The notes beneath the pieces were generated by a model that had not been told where the DNA came from, ran no database searches, and worked only from the letters and a program-made list of their open reading frames with translations. From JABDQA01 sp963759125 (GTDB lineage: Bacteria; Desulfobacterota; Desulfobulbia; Desulfobulbales; Desulfocapsaceae), in NCBI GenBank assembly GCA_963759125.1, contig CAVWXN010000009.1, positions 422,494 to 486,493 on the forward strand: a stretch of 64,000 nt of DNA. The letters are read 5' to 3'. Positions 1 to 9,914 of the stretch are shown here, one piece after another; the first letter of the stretch is position 1; every line of letters begins with the position of its first letter. Made by a program: the position numbers and the translations under genes.

Positions 1-1044
1 CCTGGGCTGACAGTGCTTCGCCATGGGATGAGAAGCCGCCGCTCGGGTTTACTGCCAGCCTGCCGTCGATCCTGGTCTCTCCGTCGCGCAGCATTTTATC
101 TGCTTCTCCTTCGCCACAGAAGCCGCAGGTCTCGAGGTACACCAGATAGTGCCAGGAGCTGTTGTCGGGCAGTTCCAGCACGTCGATGTCTTCGGGGCCA
201 AGGCCCGATTTCTCGTAGGCCTGCCGGGAGGCAGAGTAGCTTTCACTGAGCATCGGTGCTTCGGCGACTGCTGGGCAGGACAGGGCCGAGATACGGATAG
301 TCGGGTCCCCGTATATGGCGCTGCCCATCGTGGTGGCGTTAATCTTAACCGGGTTATCAGCCTTGCTGATCAGCTCTTGGTCAGCCGTCATGATAAGGGC
401 CGCGGCTCCGGTACTGACCGGACAGATCTCGAAAAGTCTCAGAGGTTCACAGACGTAGACCGAGTTCAACACTTCCTCCAGGCTGTAGGCCTTTTTAAAC
501 CGGGCCTCAGGATTTTTCGAACCATATTCGCTCATCAGCACTTTGACCAGCGCCAGGTCTTCCTCGGTCGTATCGTATTTGGCCATTCTCTTGGTGCATT
601 CCAGCGCCCAGTAGATCGGGTTGGGCATGCCACCCATTTTCCATCGGATCACGTCCCTGTCCTGGACGGCATTGTCTGACTTGGCCGTCAAAAAGCCTTT
701 AGGCGAGACATCGGCGCCAAAGGCCAGGGCCGTATCGGTCTCTCCGGCGGCGACACTGTTGAAGGCCATCCTGATTGCCGCTGATCCCGTGGCACAGGCG
801 TTGTAGACATTTACCACCGGTATTCCGGTCTCACCAAAAATCGACTCCAGATACTGACCGGAAAGGTGGCCGGCGTTGCCGCCGTAGATAAAAATCCCGG
901 CCATGATCGACTAATCTTCTGCCACTCGATGGCTGCATCCTTCAGCGCGCCCTCAACTGCCACCGCGGCGAAGTCAGCGAATACCTGCTCTGAAAAACCC
1001 ATCCAGGGGTGAATCCCGGTTCCAATTATATAGACATCTCTCAT
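1..1044 (-). pseudogene. Thiolase (SCP-x/acetyl-CoA acetyltransferase type), frameshifted and cut by the window edge
   Basis: Thiolase-superfamily enzyme, expected to cleave a beta-ketoacyl-CoA or join acyl groups in the cytoplasm. It begins MRDVYIIGTG, typical of SCP-x type thiolases. The start at 1044 is preferred over 1050 because a GAGG sits at the right distance. The frame breaks near 900-915. Past that point another frame reads on to the window edge with GIPVVNVYNACATGSAA (nucleophilic Cys region) and, near the edge, NPSGGFSSHGEALSAQ. One lost or gained base explains the break. The C-terminus lies outside the window. It follows the DUF35 gene by about 30 bp and is the last gene of the minus-strand acyl-CoA operon. 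Thiolase plus DUF35 is a recurrent pair in which the Zn-ribbon protein partners the thiolase. The family is clear; the substrate is unknown. Confidence 0.8.
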
Positions 1045-1074
1045 CGTCATTACCTCGATAGTTGTATAAATCGG

Positions 1075-1509
1075 TTACTTGGCGGCTTTAAAAGCCCAGG
1101 TCACCACCTGCTGTTTTTCTTCGTTGGAATACATCGCCAGCGTGGTCGTTTCCATTTCCATTCCCAACTCAAGCGCCTCCAGATCGGTATCGGTGATGAT
1201 GCCTGCCACCTGGATTTTTTCTTCTTCGAACTCAACCAGGCCGATACCGTACGGAGTGATCTTTTTCTCAGTCTTAAAAGGCGGGGGACATGGATAATGC
1301 TGGATGGTGTAGCTCGCCAGCTTGCCTTTGCTGGGCAGAAGGACATCTTCCACACCCTCCCGCGAACAGCCGGGACGATGCTGATAATGCTCCTTGGGAA
1401 AGAAATAGGTTCCGCACGAGTTGCATTTTGCACTCATCAGCCTGATCTCACCAGTCGACCAATCCACTAGATTCGGAATTCGCGCCACTGTATTTGCCAT
1501 GTTTTCCAT
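1075..1509 (-). CDS. Zn-ribbon/OB-fold protein (DUF35), thiolase partner
   Basis: About 144 residues. An N-terminal rubredoxin-like zinc ribbon (CNSCGTYFFPKEHY near residues 29-42, then a single Cys in HRPGC where many relatives have a second CxxC) is followed by an OB fold with SYTIQHYPCPPPF and the pattern PYGIGLVEFEE. DUF35 proteins bind acyl-CoA and form complexes with thiolases or HMG-CoA synthase. The position directly upstream of the thiolase fits that role. The start at 1509 (MENMAN) follows a GAGGAG box; the next Met at 1500 is also possible. The second zinc half-site is incomplete, so metal binding is uncertain. Confidence 0.85.
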   Translation of the reverse strand: MENMANTVARIPNLVDWSTGEIRLMSAKCNSCGTYFFPKEHYQHRPGCSREGVEDVLLPSKGKLASYTIQHYPCPPPFKTEKKITPYGIGLVEFEEEKIQVAGIITDTDLEALELGMEMETTTLAMYSNEEKQQVVTWAFKAAK

Positions 1510-1633
1510 AGTCTGACTCCTCTCCAACTCAAATCTTATTTATAAATTCGCATTGTTAACCACAGCTATTGTTGCCAAATTAAGTTTGCATGCGGAAATA
1601 CCAATTAGGATTTTGGTTCAAGATCAGGGTCGC

Positions 1634-2401
1634 TCAGCGGCCGACAAAGTTGGGCTTTCTTTTCTCAAGAAATGCATTCACTCCCTCTTCCTTGTCTTCC
1701 AATGAAAGCGCCAGGGCATACATCTCATACTCATAGTCCAGCCCATCCTGCAGGCTGGTCTGCATACCCTTGTTAATTGCCTGCTTGGCAAGTTTTAAGG
1801 CAGCCGAACTCTTGGCGGCGATTTTGGCGGCTACTTCTTTGGCCGCGTCCATCAGTTCATCCATGGGCACCACCCGGTTGACCAGGCCGATCCGATCCGC
1901 TTCCTCGGCCCTGATGATGTCGCCGGTAAAGATCAGTTCTTTGGCACGACACGGCCCGATGAGCCGCTGCAGCCGCTGGGTGCCGCCGCCGCCCGGAATG
2001 ATACCGAGATTAATTTCCGGCTGGCCGAATTTGGCCTTTTCAGAAGCAATAATCAAATCGCAGGCCATGGCAATCTCACAGCCGCCTCCGAGACAAAACC
2101 CGTTTACTGCGGCGATAACCGGTTTACTCAATTTTTCAACGATTGAGCCCAGTCTGACGATATTGTGCGCCATAAACGAGGTTGTGGCATGAAATTCCTT
2201 GATATCTGAGCCGGCCACAAAGGATTTCCCTGATCCGGTCAGGATCAGCACTTTGATGGTGTCATCGTTTTCTACATCCCGGGCGGCTTCGGTGAATTCT
2301 GCCCTGGTCTTGATGTTCAGGGCATTCATAGCCTCCGGCCGGTTGAAGGTGATGACGGCGATATTGTCTTGTTTTTCGTAAATGATGTTCTCGTAGGCCA
2401 T
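1634..2401 (-). CDS. Enoyl-CoA hydratase/isomerase family protein
   Basis: 255-residue crotonase-fold protein. The oxyanion-hole region GSDIKEFHA, the first catalytic Glu in GGGCEIAMACD and the second in GQPEINLGIIPGGGGTQRL are all present, so hydration of a trans-2-enoyl-CoA is the likely reaction. The start at 2401 (MAYENIIYEK) is set by the strong box AGAGGGGAG; upstream codons in the same frame lie inside the end of the preceding gene. It sits 10 bp after the acyl-CoA synthetase alpha gene and upstream of DUF35/thiolase, giving hydratase and thiolase steps in one operon. No 3-hydroxyacyl-CoA dehydrogenase of the usual type is in the operon; the SDR may fill that step. The specific substrate is unknown. 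Confidence 0.92.
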   Translation of the reverse strand: MAYENIIYEKQDNIAVITFNRPEAMNALNIKTRAEFTEAARDVENDDTIKVLILTGSGKSFVAGSDIKEFHATTSFMAHNIVRLGSIVEKLSKPVIAAVNGFCLGGGCEIAMACDLIIASEKAKFGQPEINLGIIPGGGGTQRLQRLIGPCRAKELIFTGDIIRAEEADRIGLVNRVVPMDELMDAAKEVAAKIAAKSSAALKLAKQAINKGMQTSLQDGLDYEYEMYALALSLEDKEEGVNAFLEKRKPNFVGR

Positions 2402-2411
2402 GGTCTCCCCT

Positions 2412-3795
2412 CTAGGCAGATAACTTTTGTTGGCGGATACCGTACTCACACAATTTACTGAGGGCTTTGACCCCCGAAATCAAAGATGGGAAGACCGGCA
2501 GATCCTTGCCGAGTTCATCCATAATGACATTCTTGTAGCGGTTGTACCCGACGATCATGCAGACAACCACCGGCTTGCCGACATCCCGGACGATTTTCTG
2601 AATAATCTTTTTCTGCACCGCTTCCTGGGTATATTCGAAGCCGGCCAGGATGATTACCGCGGCATCGATGTTTGGGATCGCTGAAAGCGTCATAAAAAGT
2701 GTTCTCCAGGGTCTTGGTAAAACCGATTTTGGTCACCGAAAAATAGAGGTCAACAGGGTTCGATACCGGGGTATCAAACATGTCCTTTAATTTTTCAGTC
2801 GTCTCCGACGTCATTTTAGGGAGTTCCAGACCATGGCTGGCGCACAGATCAGAGACATTAACGCCGACGCTGCCGGCCAGGGTGATCACTGCAATCCGGT
2901 TGCCTTTGGGCAGCGGCTGGGTTGAAAAAACCTTGGCAAAGTCCTTGAGCTCGGTGAAATCGTCAGCCATGATCATGCCGGTCTGTTTCACCGCGGCTTC
3001 GACAATCTTGGCGTTGCTGGCGATACTGCCGGTATGACTCATGGCCGCTTTGGCGCCGGCCTCGGTACGCCCGCCGCTGAGGAAGATTACCGGTTTTTGG
3101 GCGGCAACCTTTTTGGCGATCCTGGTCAGGTTTCTGCCATCGGTAACCGTTTCCAGATACATTGAAATCACCTCGACCTCATCTTCGTTGCCGAAGTACT
3201 CCAGCAGGTCGTTTTCGTTGACATCGCATTTATTGCCTATGGAGCACACTTTATTGACGGCCAGGCTTTCGTTTTCAACGATGTCCGAAGCCATGCCAGC
3301 CGCCAGAAGGCCGGATTGGCCGATGAGCACCACGTTGCCGTTGGGAACCTTCTTGGTCATGGGATAAATCGAGGTGACGATATTGCGGGAGACGATGCCC
3401 GAGCAGTTCGGCCCCATCACTCTGATATCATTTTTCTTTGCGATATCAACAATCTGTTGCTGAAAAACTACCCCTTCACCGCCCATCTCGGCAAACCCGG
3501 CCGACTCGATGATGACGGCCTTGACCCCCTTGCTGGCGCACTCCTGCATGGTCGCCACGGTCAGTTTTGGGGTCGGCAGGGCGGTGACAACCAGGTCAAC
3601 CTCTCCTGGAATTTCTGTCACTGAGCGATATACCTTATGGCCCAGAATCTCATCTGATTTCGGGTTAACCGGATAGACATCTCCGGCAAAATCGCTGTCG
3701 ACGATATTTTTTACAATGACATAGCCAAGTTTACCCGGGGTTCCACTGGCCCCGATAACCGCCACTGATTTCGGTTTAAAGAATAATTCCATCAT
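2412..3795 (-). pseudogene. ADP-forming acyl-CoA synthetase, alpha (CoA-binding) subunit, one frameshift
   Basis: CoA-binding half of a nucleoside-diphosphate-forming acid:CoA ligase, which makes ATP from an acyl-CoA, ADP and phosphate. The N-terminal CoA-binding Rossmann domain starts MELFFKPKSVAVIGASGTPG; GPNCSGIVSR and GQSGLLAAGMASD belong to the succinyl-CoA-synthetase-like domain; the phosphorylated His is in AAMSHTGSIASN. The frame is lost near 2690-2700 (after TFYDAFS) and regained with IPNIDAAVIILAGFEY to a stop at 2412. Rejoined, the protein has about 460 residues, normal for a separate alpha subunit. A single-base deletion is enough. The beta subunit gene lies just upstream. Related acetyl- and aryl-acetyl-CoA synthetases act in acid-forming anaerobes and archaea. 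Confidence 0.85.
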
Positions 3796-3836
3796 GGTTG
3801 CACCGTCCTTCTGGTTTTCTTTTAGAAATTCACCCG

Positions 3837-4532
3837 CTATGTGCTCAAAATGATGCGGGCATCAACGACAACGGCGCCGGCGCTGTAGGCGAACACCGGG
3901 TTCATATCGATCTCCTCGATCCCGGGAGTGGCGTTGACGAAATCAGATAGCTTTACCAGCATCTCCTGAAGACAGGGAACATCGGCAGGGTCCTGCCCCC
4001 GATATCCTTCCAGCAGTTTTTTGCCCTGTATTTCGCTGGTCATATCGACGGCATCGTTTTTATCGATCGGCACAATCCGAAACGACACATCTTTGAGTAC
4101 TTCCACCAGAACACCGCCGAGACCGAACATGACCACCGGTCCGAAGCTGGCATCCCTAATCATGCCCATGATTATTTCGGTTCCCGCCTTGGCCATGCCC
4201 TGCACGGAAACCCCTTCGATATCGGCATCCGGAGCATAGGCCCGGCAGGATGTCATGATCTCATCGTAGGCTTTTTCCACTGCCGCTTGGTCAGGCAGAT
4301 TGACTTTAACCCCACCGGAATCGCTTTTGTGGGTGATGTCCACCGAGGATACCTTCAGAACCACCGGGTAACCGATATCCTCACTGATCGACACGGCCTC
4401 TTCCCTGCTGGCCGCAAGCACGGTCCTGGTGCAGTTTATGCCGGCCTCACCGAGGATTTGTTTGGCCTCGATCTCAGTGAGCACCGTCCTCTTCTCTTCC
4501 CGGGCCTGACTCAAAATCTCAGCTGTAGTCAT
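3837..4532 (-). CDS. ADP-forming acyl-CoA synthetase, beta (ATP-grasp) subunit
   Basis: 231-residue ATP-grasp subunit that pairs with the downstream alpha subunit to interconvert acyl-CoA + ADP + Pi and acid + CoA + ATP. Typical elements are IGYPVVLKVSSVDITHKSDSGGV (split here only by domain edge: IGYPVVLKVSS, then DITHKSDSGGV), FGPVVMFGLGGVLVEVLKD and EIDMNPVFAY near the C-terminus. The length is normal for a stand-alone beta subunit. The start at 4532 (MTTAEILSQ) is chosen from the GAGG box 8 bases upstream; the longer open frame to 4823 runs antiphase through the SDR gene and is not protein-like. The gene lies between the SDR and the alpha subunit in the same operon. Confidence 0.9.
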   Translation of the reverse strand: MTTAEILSQAREEKRTVLTEIEAKQILGEAGINCTRTVLAASREEAVSISEDIGYPVVLKVSSVDITHKSDSGGVKVNLPDQAAVEKAYDEIMTSCRAYAPDADIEGVSVQGMAKAGTEIIMGMIRDASFGPVVMFGLGGVLVEVLKDVSFRIVPIDKNDAVDMTSEIQGKKLLEGYRGQDPADVPCLQEMLVKLSDFVNATPGIEEIDMNPVFAYSAGAVVVDARIILST

Positions 4533-4585
4533 AGCGTTTTCCTCACCACTCCTGTTAAGGCGGAGCTGTTCATTAGTTGATTCTG

Positions 4586-5353
4586 CTAGGCTGCGGTCAA
4601 TCCCCCATCGACATAGATGGTCTGACCGGAGACAAAGCTGGCGGCATCTGAACACAGAAAAACCACGGCCCCGACCATATCCTCGGGCATTCCTATCCTG
4701 CCCATCGGCACCGCAGCGGCATACTTGGCGGCAAGTTGAGGATCTTCGGCTATATGTTTGGTTCCCGGGGTAATGACCAGGGCGGGGCCCAGGGCGTTGA
4801 CCCTGATCCCGCTGGACGCCCACTCCAGAGCCAGCGCTTTGGTGATCAGTTCAACCGCACCCTTGGTGGCACAATAACCGGTATTACCGCCGGTATAGCC
4901 GCGAATACCGCGTACCGACGAGAGGTTGACGATGGCTCCCTGGTGCTGGTCGCGCATGACCTTGCCCACCGCTTTGCAGGCGGCCATGGTACCCTTGACG
5001 TTCACCTCGAACAGTTTATCCCAGTCCTCCAGAGGATAGTCAAAGGCGTCCCGTTTTATATTCATGCCCATGGCGTTGACCAGGATATCGATTTTACCGT
5101 ATTTCTCGACCACCGCATCGACCAGGTTCTGAATACTGCTTTCATCGGTAACATCGACGGCAAGCGCCAGCGCCTCGCTGCCGGTTTCCGTGGAAATTTT
5201 CTCGGCAACACCATCGATGGCCTGTTGATTTCGGCTCGATACCACCACTGTCGCGCCCTGATAGCCCAAGCCCAGGGCAAGCGCTTCACCGATGCCGCCG
5301 GCTCCGCCGGTAACCACCGCGACTTTGCCATCCAATCTGAACATATCTTTCAT
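4586..5353 (-). CDS. SDR-family oxidoreductase
   Basis: 255-residue classical short-chain dehydrogenase/reductase. The NAD(P)-binding motif TGGAGGIGEA lies at residues 16-25, NAMGMN replaces the usual NNAG, and the catalytic Ser-Tyr-Lys set appears as NLSSVRGIRGY and GYCATKGAV. The C-terminal VSGQTIYVDGG is standard. It resembles gluconate 5-dehydrogenase-type SDRs at the sequence level, but the acyl-CoA operon context suggests a hydroxy- or keto-acid (or a reduced ring ketone) as substrate. A good GAGGATGAC box precedes the start. One possible role is reduction of phloroglucinol or oxidation of a hydroxy-oxo acid in a phenol pathway; this is inference. Confidence 0.88.
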   Translation of the reverse strand: MKDMFRLDGKVAVVTGGAGGIGEALALGLGYQGATVVVSSRNQQAIDGVAEKISTETGSEALALAVDVTDESSIQNLVDAVVEKYGKIDILVNAMGMNIKRDAFDYPLEDWDKLFEVNVKGTMAACKAVGKVMRDQHQGAIVNLSSVRGIRGYTGGNTGYCATKGAVELITKALALEWASSGIRVNALGPALVITPGTKHIAEDPQLAAKYAAAVPMGRIGMPEDMVGAVVFLCSDAASFVSGQTIYVDGGLTAA

Positions 5354-5399
5354 GTCATCCTCTCTAGTATGCGTTTTTACCTGTCACCTGTAAGAAAAA

Positions 5400-5729
5400 T
5401 CATGGAGTAATGATCAAGACGAGAACTTCGGCCGGCTTACCGTTGTTGATCACCATATCACGTTCTTCACCCGGAGCGATGTAAATGCAGTCGCCTTTGC
5501 CCAGCACATGTGTTTCGCCGGGACCGCTTACGGTGATGGAGCCTTTTACTACATAGTAGACCCGCTCCTTGGGAGAGGAGGACATTTCCGCCCCGCCGTT
5601 TGGTTGAAAGTAGGAGTAGCAGACGGTGGTCCGCTGGGTGTCGGCTTCGGTGAATTTCTGCAGGCCGTAGACTTCGGAATGCTTGGCCGCCTCATAGGGA
5701 ATTCCCTCGGCATCCTTTACGCTAATCAT
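5400..5729 (-). CDS. Single-domain cupin protein
   Basis: 109-residue cupin. The second cupin motif shows as GKGDCIYIAPGEERDMVINNG; the first motif (YSYFQPNGGAEMSSSPKERVYYVVKGS) lacks the usual metal-binding His pair, having Ser-Ser in their place, so metal binding is doubtful. Small cupins of this kind often sit with organic-acid catabolic genes as isomerases, hydrolases or ligand sensors. It is the first gene of the minus-strand operon, preceded by a GGGGAG box. Its function is not known. Confidence 0.8.
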   Translation of the reverse strand: MISVKDAEGIPYEAAKHSEVYGLQKFTEADTQRTTVCYSYFQPNGGAEMSSSPKERVYYVVKGSITVSGPGETHVLGKGDCIYIAPGEERDMVINNGKPAEVLVLIITP

Positions 5730-6145
5730 AGCTCCCCCTCTCTTTTAAAATGAAAGCATCGGGCTCAGTTCTCCAGGACACGTGTCCCGGTTCCACACCC
5801 ATCCACTGGTAAGTTCTTCGGGACCAAGACGATCTCGCCGAAAGTAACATGGCGGTGCCGCTTTAATTCGATTGCCAGCGGCTTATGACTTTCCACAGAA
5901 ACGCCACGATAGAGGTTTGTTTTCCAGTTCTCACTCGACGGTTGGTTGCCTGTAGACCCAGGCCATATCATGTTTTATAATGCGGAACTTAATCAAGCTT
6001 TTTCAGATAGAATACACGAAAAGAATCCCATGTCAACCATTTTTGCATGTAATATTGATATCTAGTTTTATATATATAATTAATTGATTAATAAGAATTA
6101 ATTTGATATTATCCCGGTTAAATTTTCACGCAATTGCGTTTTAGC
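5730..6145. other. Divergent control region between the acyl-CoA operon and the IclR gene
   Basis: About 400 bases with no convincing gene. A 68-codon minus-strand open frame (5765-5971) ends VSVESHKPLAIELKRHR and beyond; it looks slightly protein-like but has no ribosome site and no family I recognise. The stretch 6050-6115 is very AT-rich, as expected of a promoter region. It contains the TTGCATGTAAT motif listed separately. Confidence 0.5.
6043..6053. promoter_or_regulatory. Candidate operator TTGCATGTAAT (copy 1 of 3)
   Basis: Near-palindromic TTGCATGTAAT inside the divergent region. The same core recurs at 20683-20693 and, as a perfect palindrome ATTACATGTAAT, at 24364-24375. All three lie in promoter regions of the island. 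A GntR/FCD regulator (19231-19881) or the IclR protein could bind it; this is inference from position and symmetry. Confidence 0.35.
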
Positions 6146-6174
6146 TTGACAGCCCGGAGAATCCATTCTATTTG
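6146..6174 (+). promoter_or_regulatory. Sigma70-type promoter of the IclR gene
   Basis: TTGACA at 6146-6151, a 17-base spacer, and TATTTG at 6169-6174 as a weak -10. The -10 overlaps the inverted repeat at 6170-6194, as expected of an autorepressed gene. Confidence 0.5.
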
Positions 6175-6194
6175 TTCCACCATACGGAACAAAT
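6170..6194. promoter_or_regulatory. Inverted repeat, candidate IclR-family operator
   Basis: Perfect inverted repeat ATTTGTTCC - 7 bases - GGAACAAAT just before the IclR coding start at 6217. The TTCC/GGAA half-sites resemble known IclR-family operators. The position over the -10 box suggests autorepression. Confidence 0.5.
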
Positions 6195-6216
6195 ATCCAC
6201 GAAAGAGAAAATACTC

Positions 6217-7026
6217 ATGGTAAACGGACCAGAAAAAAACCAGGCGAACAAATTTAATGGCAAGCAGAATGGAGCCAATGAGTCTTCGGCCGAGAAGGCC
6301 CTGAATATATTACTCGCTTTTTCCTCTTCCATTAAAGAGATGGGAACCACCGAGCTCAGCCTCAAGCTCGGTATGCATAAGTCGACCACCAGCCGGCTGC
6401 TAAAAACCCTGGTAGCCGCCAACTTTCTCCAGCAGAATCCGGCCACCAGGAAATATCTGCTGGGAATGTCGGCTTACCAGATAGGGTATGCTGCGAACAG
6501 CTCTCTCGATTCCCGCCTGCTGTCAATCGCCCAGCCCCATCTTTATGAGCTGGCCCAGCAGACCGGCGAAAGTGTGGCTCTTGAACTTTTATCAGGCACG
6601 AACGTGATTCTGGCCAGCCATGTCGAAGGCCCCAGCCACCTCAGGTTCAACTTTCAACAGGGAGAGATTGTACCGATCAACGCAGCAGCCGGGGCAAAAG
6701 CAATTTTAGCCCACAGTGATCCTGATTTTCTCGAGTCATGCCTGCAGCGTGAATTCGTGCAATTCAATGAACGGACCATTGTCTCCAAAAAGAAATATCG
6801 CGCCCTGTTGAAAAAGGTGAGAGAGGACGGCATCTCTTATGACCGGGGTGAGCGTTATGTTGACATTCACGCCATGGCTGTACCCATTCATTATGGCGGC
6901 ATAACCCCCAAAGCTGCAGTCATCATTGCCGGACCTGCCTCCAGGCTGACCGATTCATTTCTGAAATCAGCCGACCAACCTCTAAGAGAAACCGCCAGGA
7001 AAATCTCTGAACTGCTCCACTCCTGA
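6217..7026 (+). CDS. IclR-family transcriptional regulator
   Basis: 269 residues. The N-terminal winged helix-turn-helix (SSAEKALNILLAF, then GTTELSLKLGMHKSTTSRLL) is followed by an IclR effector domain with IVPINAAAGAKAILA and YDRGERYVDIHAMAVPI. These regulators sense small aromatic or organic acids and control neighbouring catabolic genes. The start at 6217 (MVNGPEK) is preferred over 6172 because the upstream codons would cover the inverted-repeat operator; the ribosome site is weak. It diverges from the acyl-CoA operon and precedes the transhydroxylase-like genes, so either may be its target. Confidence 0.9.
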   Translation: MVNGPEKNQANKFNGKQNGANESSAEKALNILLAFSSSIKEMGTTELSLKLGMHKSTTSRLLKTLVAANFLQQNPATRKYLLGMSAYQIGYAANSSLDSRLLSIAQPHLYELAQQTGESVALELLSGTNVILASHVEGPSHLRFNFQQGEIVPINAAAGAKAILAHSDPDFLESCLQREFVQFNERTIVSKKKYRALLKKVREDGISYDRGERYVDIHAMAVPIHYGGITPKAAVIIAGPASRLTDSFLKSADQPLRETARKISELLHS

Positions 7027-7211
7027 ACGCAGCTGGGCGCATCGTCTCTCAGCCAGCAAAAGCCTCCAGGCTGCCTCCGATATATTGGGCAAGGCTCCAC
7101 TATTTTGGATTGCTGGCGGGGGCTCTGGGCCCTCCCCCGACGCCCCTCATGCTGCTCAACATTCGATGCGGTAAGGCTCTCAGCTTCGTTCAAAGGAACA
7201 AAATTTGTTGG

Positions 7212-7227
7212 TGGCATGTTTATTGAA
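7212..7227 (+). promoter_or_regulatory. Possible sigma54 promoter before the transhydroxylase-like operon
   Basis: TGGCAT, five bases, TTGAA, about 75 bp before the start at 7303. The -24 element fits; the -12 element has GA where the consensus has GC. It is a weaker version of the site at 13475-13490, so sharing the same activator is possible but unproven. Confidence 0.3.
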
Positions 7228-7302
7228 GCACCAATTGTCAGCAGACGCGATCTTCGCCACTACGTTCCTATTCAAGGGCTAATTCAACAGAGGCACCCAA
7301 CA

Positions 7303-9912
7303 ATGGCAGAATTAAAGCTCAAAGATAAAACGGTTTTAAGAAGTCTCGGGCTGGGCGGTTTTTTTGGAGGCGGGGCCGAAGGCATGGTGGACGTAAAAGA
7401 CGGCAGGATTGTCCGCATACGTCCCATGCGTTATGGCTGGAAATATAACAAAGAAGAGGTCCGGCAATGGCGGATGTCGAAAAACGGTAAATCGATTGAG
7501 CCGACCTGGAAATCACTGCCTGGTCCCTTCTCGCTCGCTTACAAAAAGCGGGTCTACTCTGCCAACCGAATCGCCTACCCGCTTAAACGAGTCGACTGGG
7601 ACCCAGAAGGAGAGCGAAATACACAGAACCGGGGACGAAGTAAATATGTGCGTGTTTCATGGGATGAAGCCAGTTCGACTCATAGCCAGATGAGATTAAA
7701 CGGATCCATCAGACCTATGGAGTACACGCAATTTTGATGCAGGGAGACGGACACGGCGAATGTAAATCAATCAATACGCCCCATGGGCATCCCGGAAACC
7801 TTCTCGACCACATGGGCGGATTCACCCTCCAGGTGCGCAACCCGGATAGCTGGGAGGGCTGGTACTGGGGTGCAAAACACGTCTGGGGGCAAGGGGTTCA
7901 GGGCAACATGTGGCCGGCGGCAAATACGGTAAACGATGCCACCGAACACACGGAAATGATGCTGTTCTGGGGCTGCGATCCAGAAACCACCCCCTGGGGA
8001 TTTACCGGTCAATTCGCCAGCAGATTATGTTATTTCTGGTCTGAGATCGGCATGAAGCAGATCTATATCTGTCCGGATCTGAACTATGGGGCAGCAATCC
8101 ACGCTGACAAGTGGATCCCGATCCTGCCCAATACCGACGCCGCCCTGCAGCTCGCCATAATCCATGTCTGGCTCACGGAAGATCTCTACGACAAAGAGTA
8201 TCTTCGCACCCATGCCATCGGTACCGATGAATTCTTTTCCTACGTTTTGGGTGAAGACGATTCGATTCCTAAGTCCCCTGCCTGGGCAACCAAAAAGTGT
8301 GGGATTCCGGAGTGGACGATAAAAGCCCTTGCCCGCGAGTTTGCCGCTAAGACTACCTCCATTGCCCACTATTTTGGCGGCGGTCTTATCCGCGGCCCCT
8401 ACTCCCATGAGAATGCCAGGCTGGAAGTTATACTGCTGGCCATGCAGGGCCTCGGCGCTCCAGGTGTCCATCAGCTGCAGCTGACCTACTTCGGCATGCC
8501 GAGAAAAGAACGCCTCGCCGGCGGTGTCTGGAACCCGGATCTCGAAGAGCGCCTTTCCATACCGGTCATGTCTTCAATCTCTGCCTGGCAGAAACAGGCC
8601 CTGCCCAAATGTCTGGTGCACAAGGCAATCGAGTCGGACGAACCCATCACTTTCAGGGGCACCGGAGCAATCGAGGGGCTGGTTCATGACCAGTTCAGTG
8701 AGTACACCTTCCCCATTCCAGAAGAGGAGGGGGGCAGCCAGATCCACATGATCTGGACCGACACCCCGTGCCGCATCACCTGCTGGAACGGCGGTAATGA
8801 GACAGAGGTGGCCCTGCAGAACCCCAAAATCGAGACCATCGTGGCCCAGCATCCCTGGCTGGAGAACGACTGTCTGTATGCCGATATTATTCTGCCGGCA
8901 AACACCTTGATGGAAGTTGACGATATCGTCACGAATGTGCGACAGGGAACTCCACAACCAAACATCATGCTGCAGGACAAGGCCATCGAGCCCATCGGTG
9001 AATCAAAGAGCGACTTTGAAATAGTCGCCGAGGTCGCAGATAAGATTCGGGTTGAAGGAAAAACTCACCCAGGGCTTGTCAATCAAACAGTTGCAGGAAC
9101 GAATCTGGCATCACATGGGCGGCGACGAGCTGGTCAGTTGGCAGGAACTGCAGGAAAAGAAGTATTGGATGTACAACACCGCCGAAGACTGGAAAGACGA
9201 CCCTCCTGGTTTCAGGCAGTTCTATGAGGACCCGGAAAATCATCCGCTGGGAACCAAGAGCGGCAAGCTGGAATTCTACTCAGAGGCTCTCGCCGTGCGC
9301 TTTCCAGACGACAAGGAACGTCCACCCATCCCAAAGTGGATCGAGAGAAGCGGCATGCATGACGAGCGCTTGTCCAGCAGCCGGTCCAAATCCTATCCCT
9401 TACTGCTCATGTCCAATCACGGCCGCTGGCGGGTGCATTCGCAATGCGATGACATCACCTGGACCAGAGAGGTTGGGACCTGCAAAATAACCGGCAAAGA
9501 CGGGTATAAATATGAACCGGTCTGGATGCATCCGTCCGAAGCCGAGAAAAGAACCATCTGCCCTGGAGATATCGTCAAGATTTTCAACGACCGCGGCATT
9601 GTGCTGGCCGGCGCCTACGTCACAGAGCGTCTCAGGCCCGGCGTGGTCTATATAGATCACGGGGCTCGGGCCGATGCCATCAAGATCGGCGAAATCGATC
9701 GAGGCGGGGCCATTAACACCATTTCCCCCGACGGCATCATCTCTGAAAACTGTGTTGGCCAGGCCACCAGCGGTTATCTGGTACAGATCGAACGACTGTC
9801 CGGAGAAGAAATGGAGCGCTGGAGACGAAAATATCCCGAGGCCTTTGCGAGAAAATACGAACCGGCCGGCGGGTTGCGTTTTGACGCCTGGGTTATCAAG
9901 AAGGAGTCCTGA
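7303..9912 (+). pseudogene. Transhydroxylase-like molybdopterin oxidoreductase, large subunit, two frameshifts
   Basis: DMSO-reductase-family bis-MGD protein, closest in my recollection to the large subunit of pyrogallol-phloroglucinol transhydroxylase of Pelobacter acidigallici. Rejoined it has about 870 residues, against about 875 there. As in that enzyme there is no N-terminal Fe-S cysteine motif. The segment NPDSWEGWYWG (Ser near residue 182) matches the Mo-ligand Ser175/Asp174 segment, and the His in GDGHGE aligns with active-site His144. FWGCDPET and the C-terminal MGD-binding part (LMSNHGRWRVHSQCDD) follow. Frames break near 7680-7695 and near 9045-9050. The start at 7303 (MAELKLKD) has an AGAGG box. 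The Fe-S subunit follows after 2 bp. The reaction may be a ring hydroxyl transfer or a dehydroxylation; whether it is active depends on the frameshifts being real. Confidence 0.82.
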
Positions 9913-9914
9913 TC

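Noticed and set aside
4533..4823. N-terminal extension of the acyl-CoA synthetase beta subunit
   Set aside because: The extra codons are antiphase to the SDR gene and rich in Arg and Gly; the internal ATG at 4532 has a good ribosome site.
5765..5971. 68-codon minus-strand frame in the divergent region
   Set aside because: No ribosome site and no known family; reported only within the intergenic entry.
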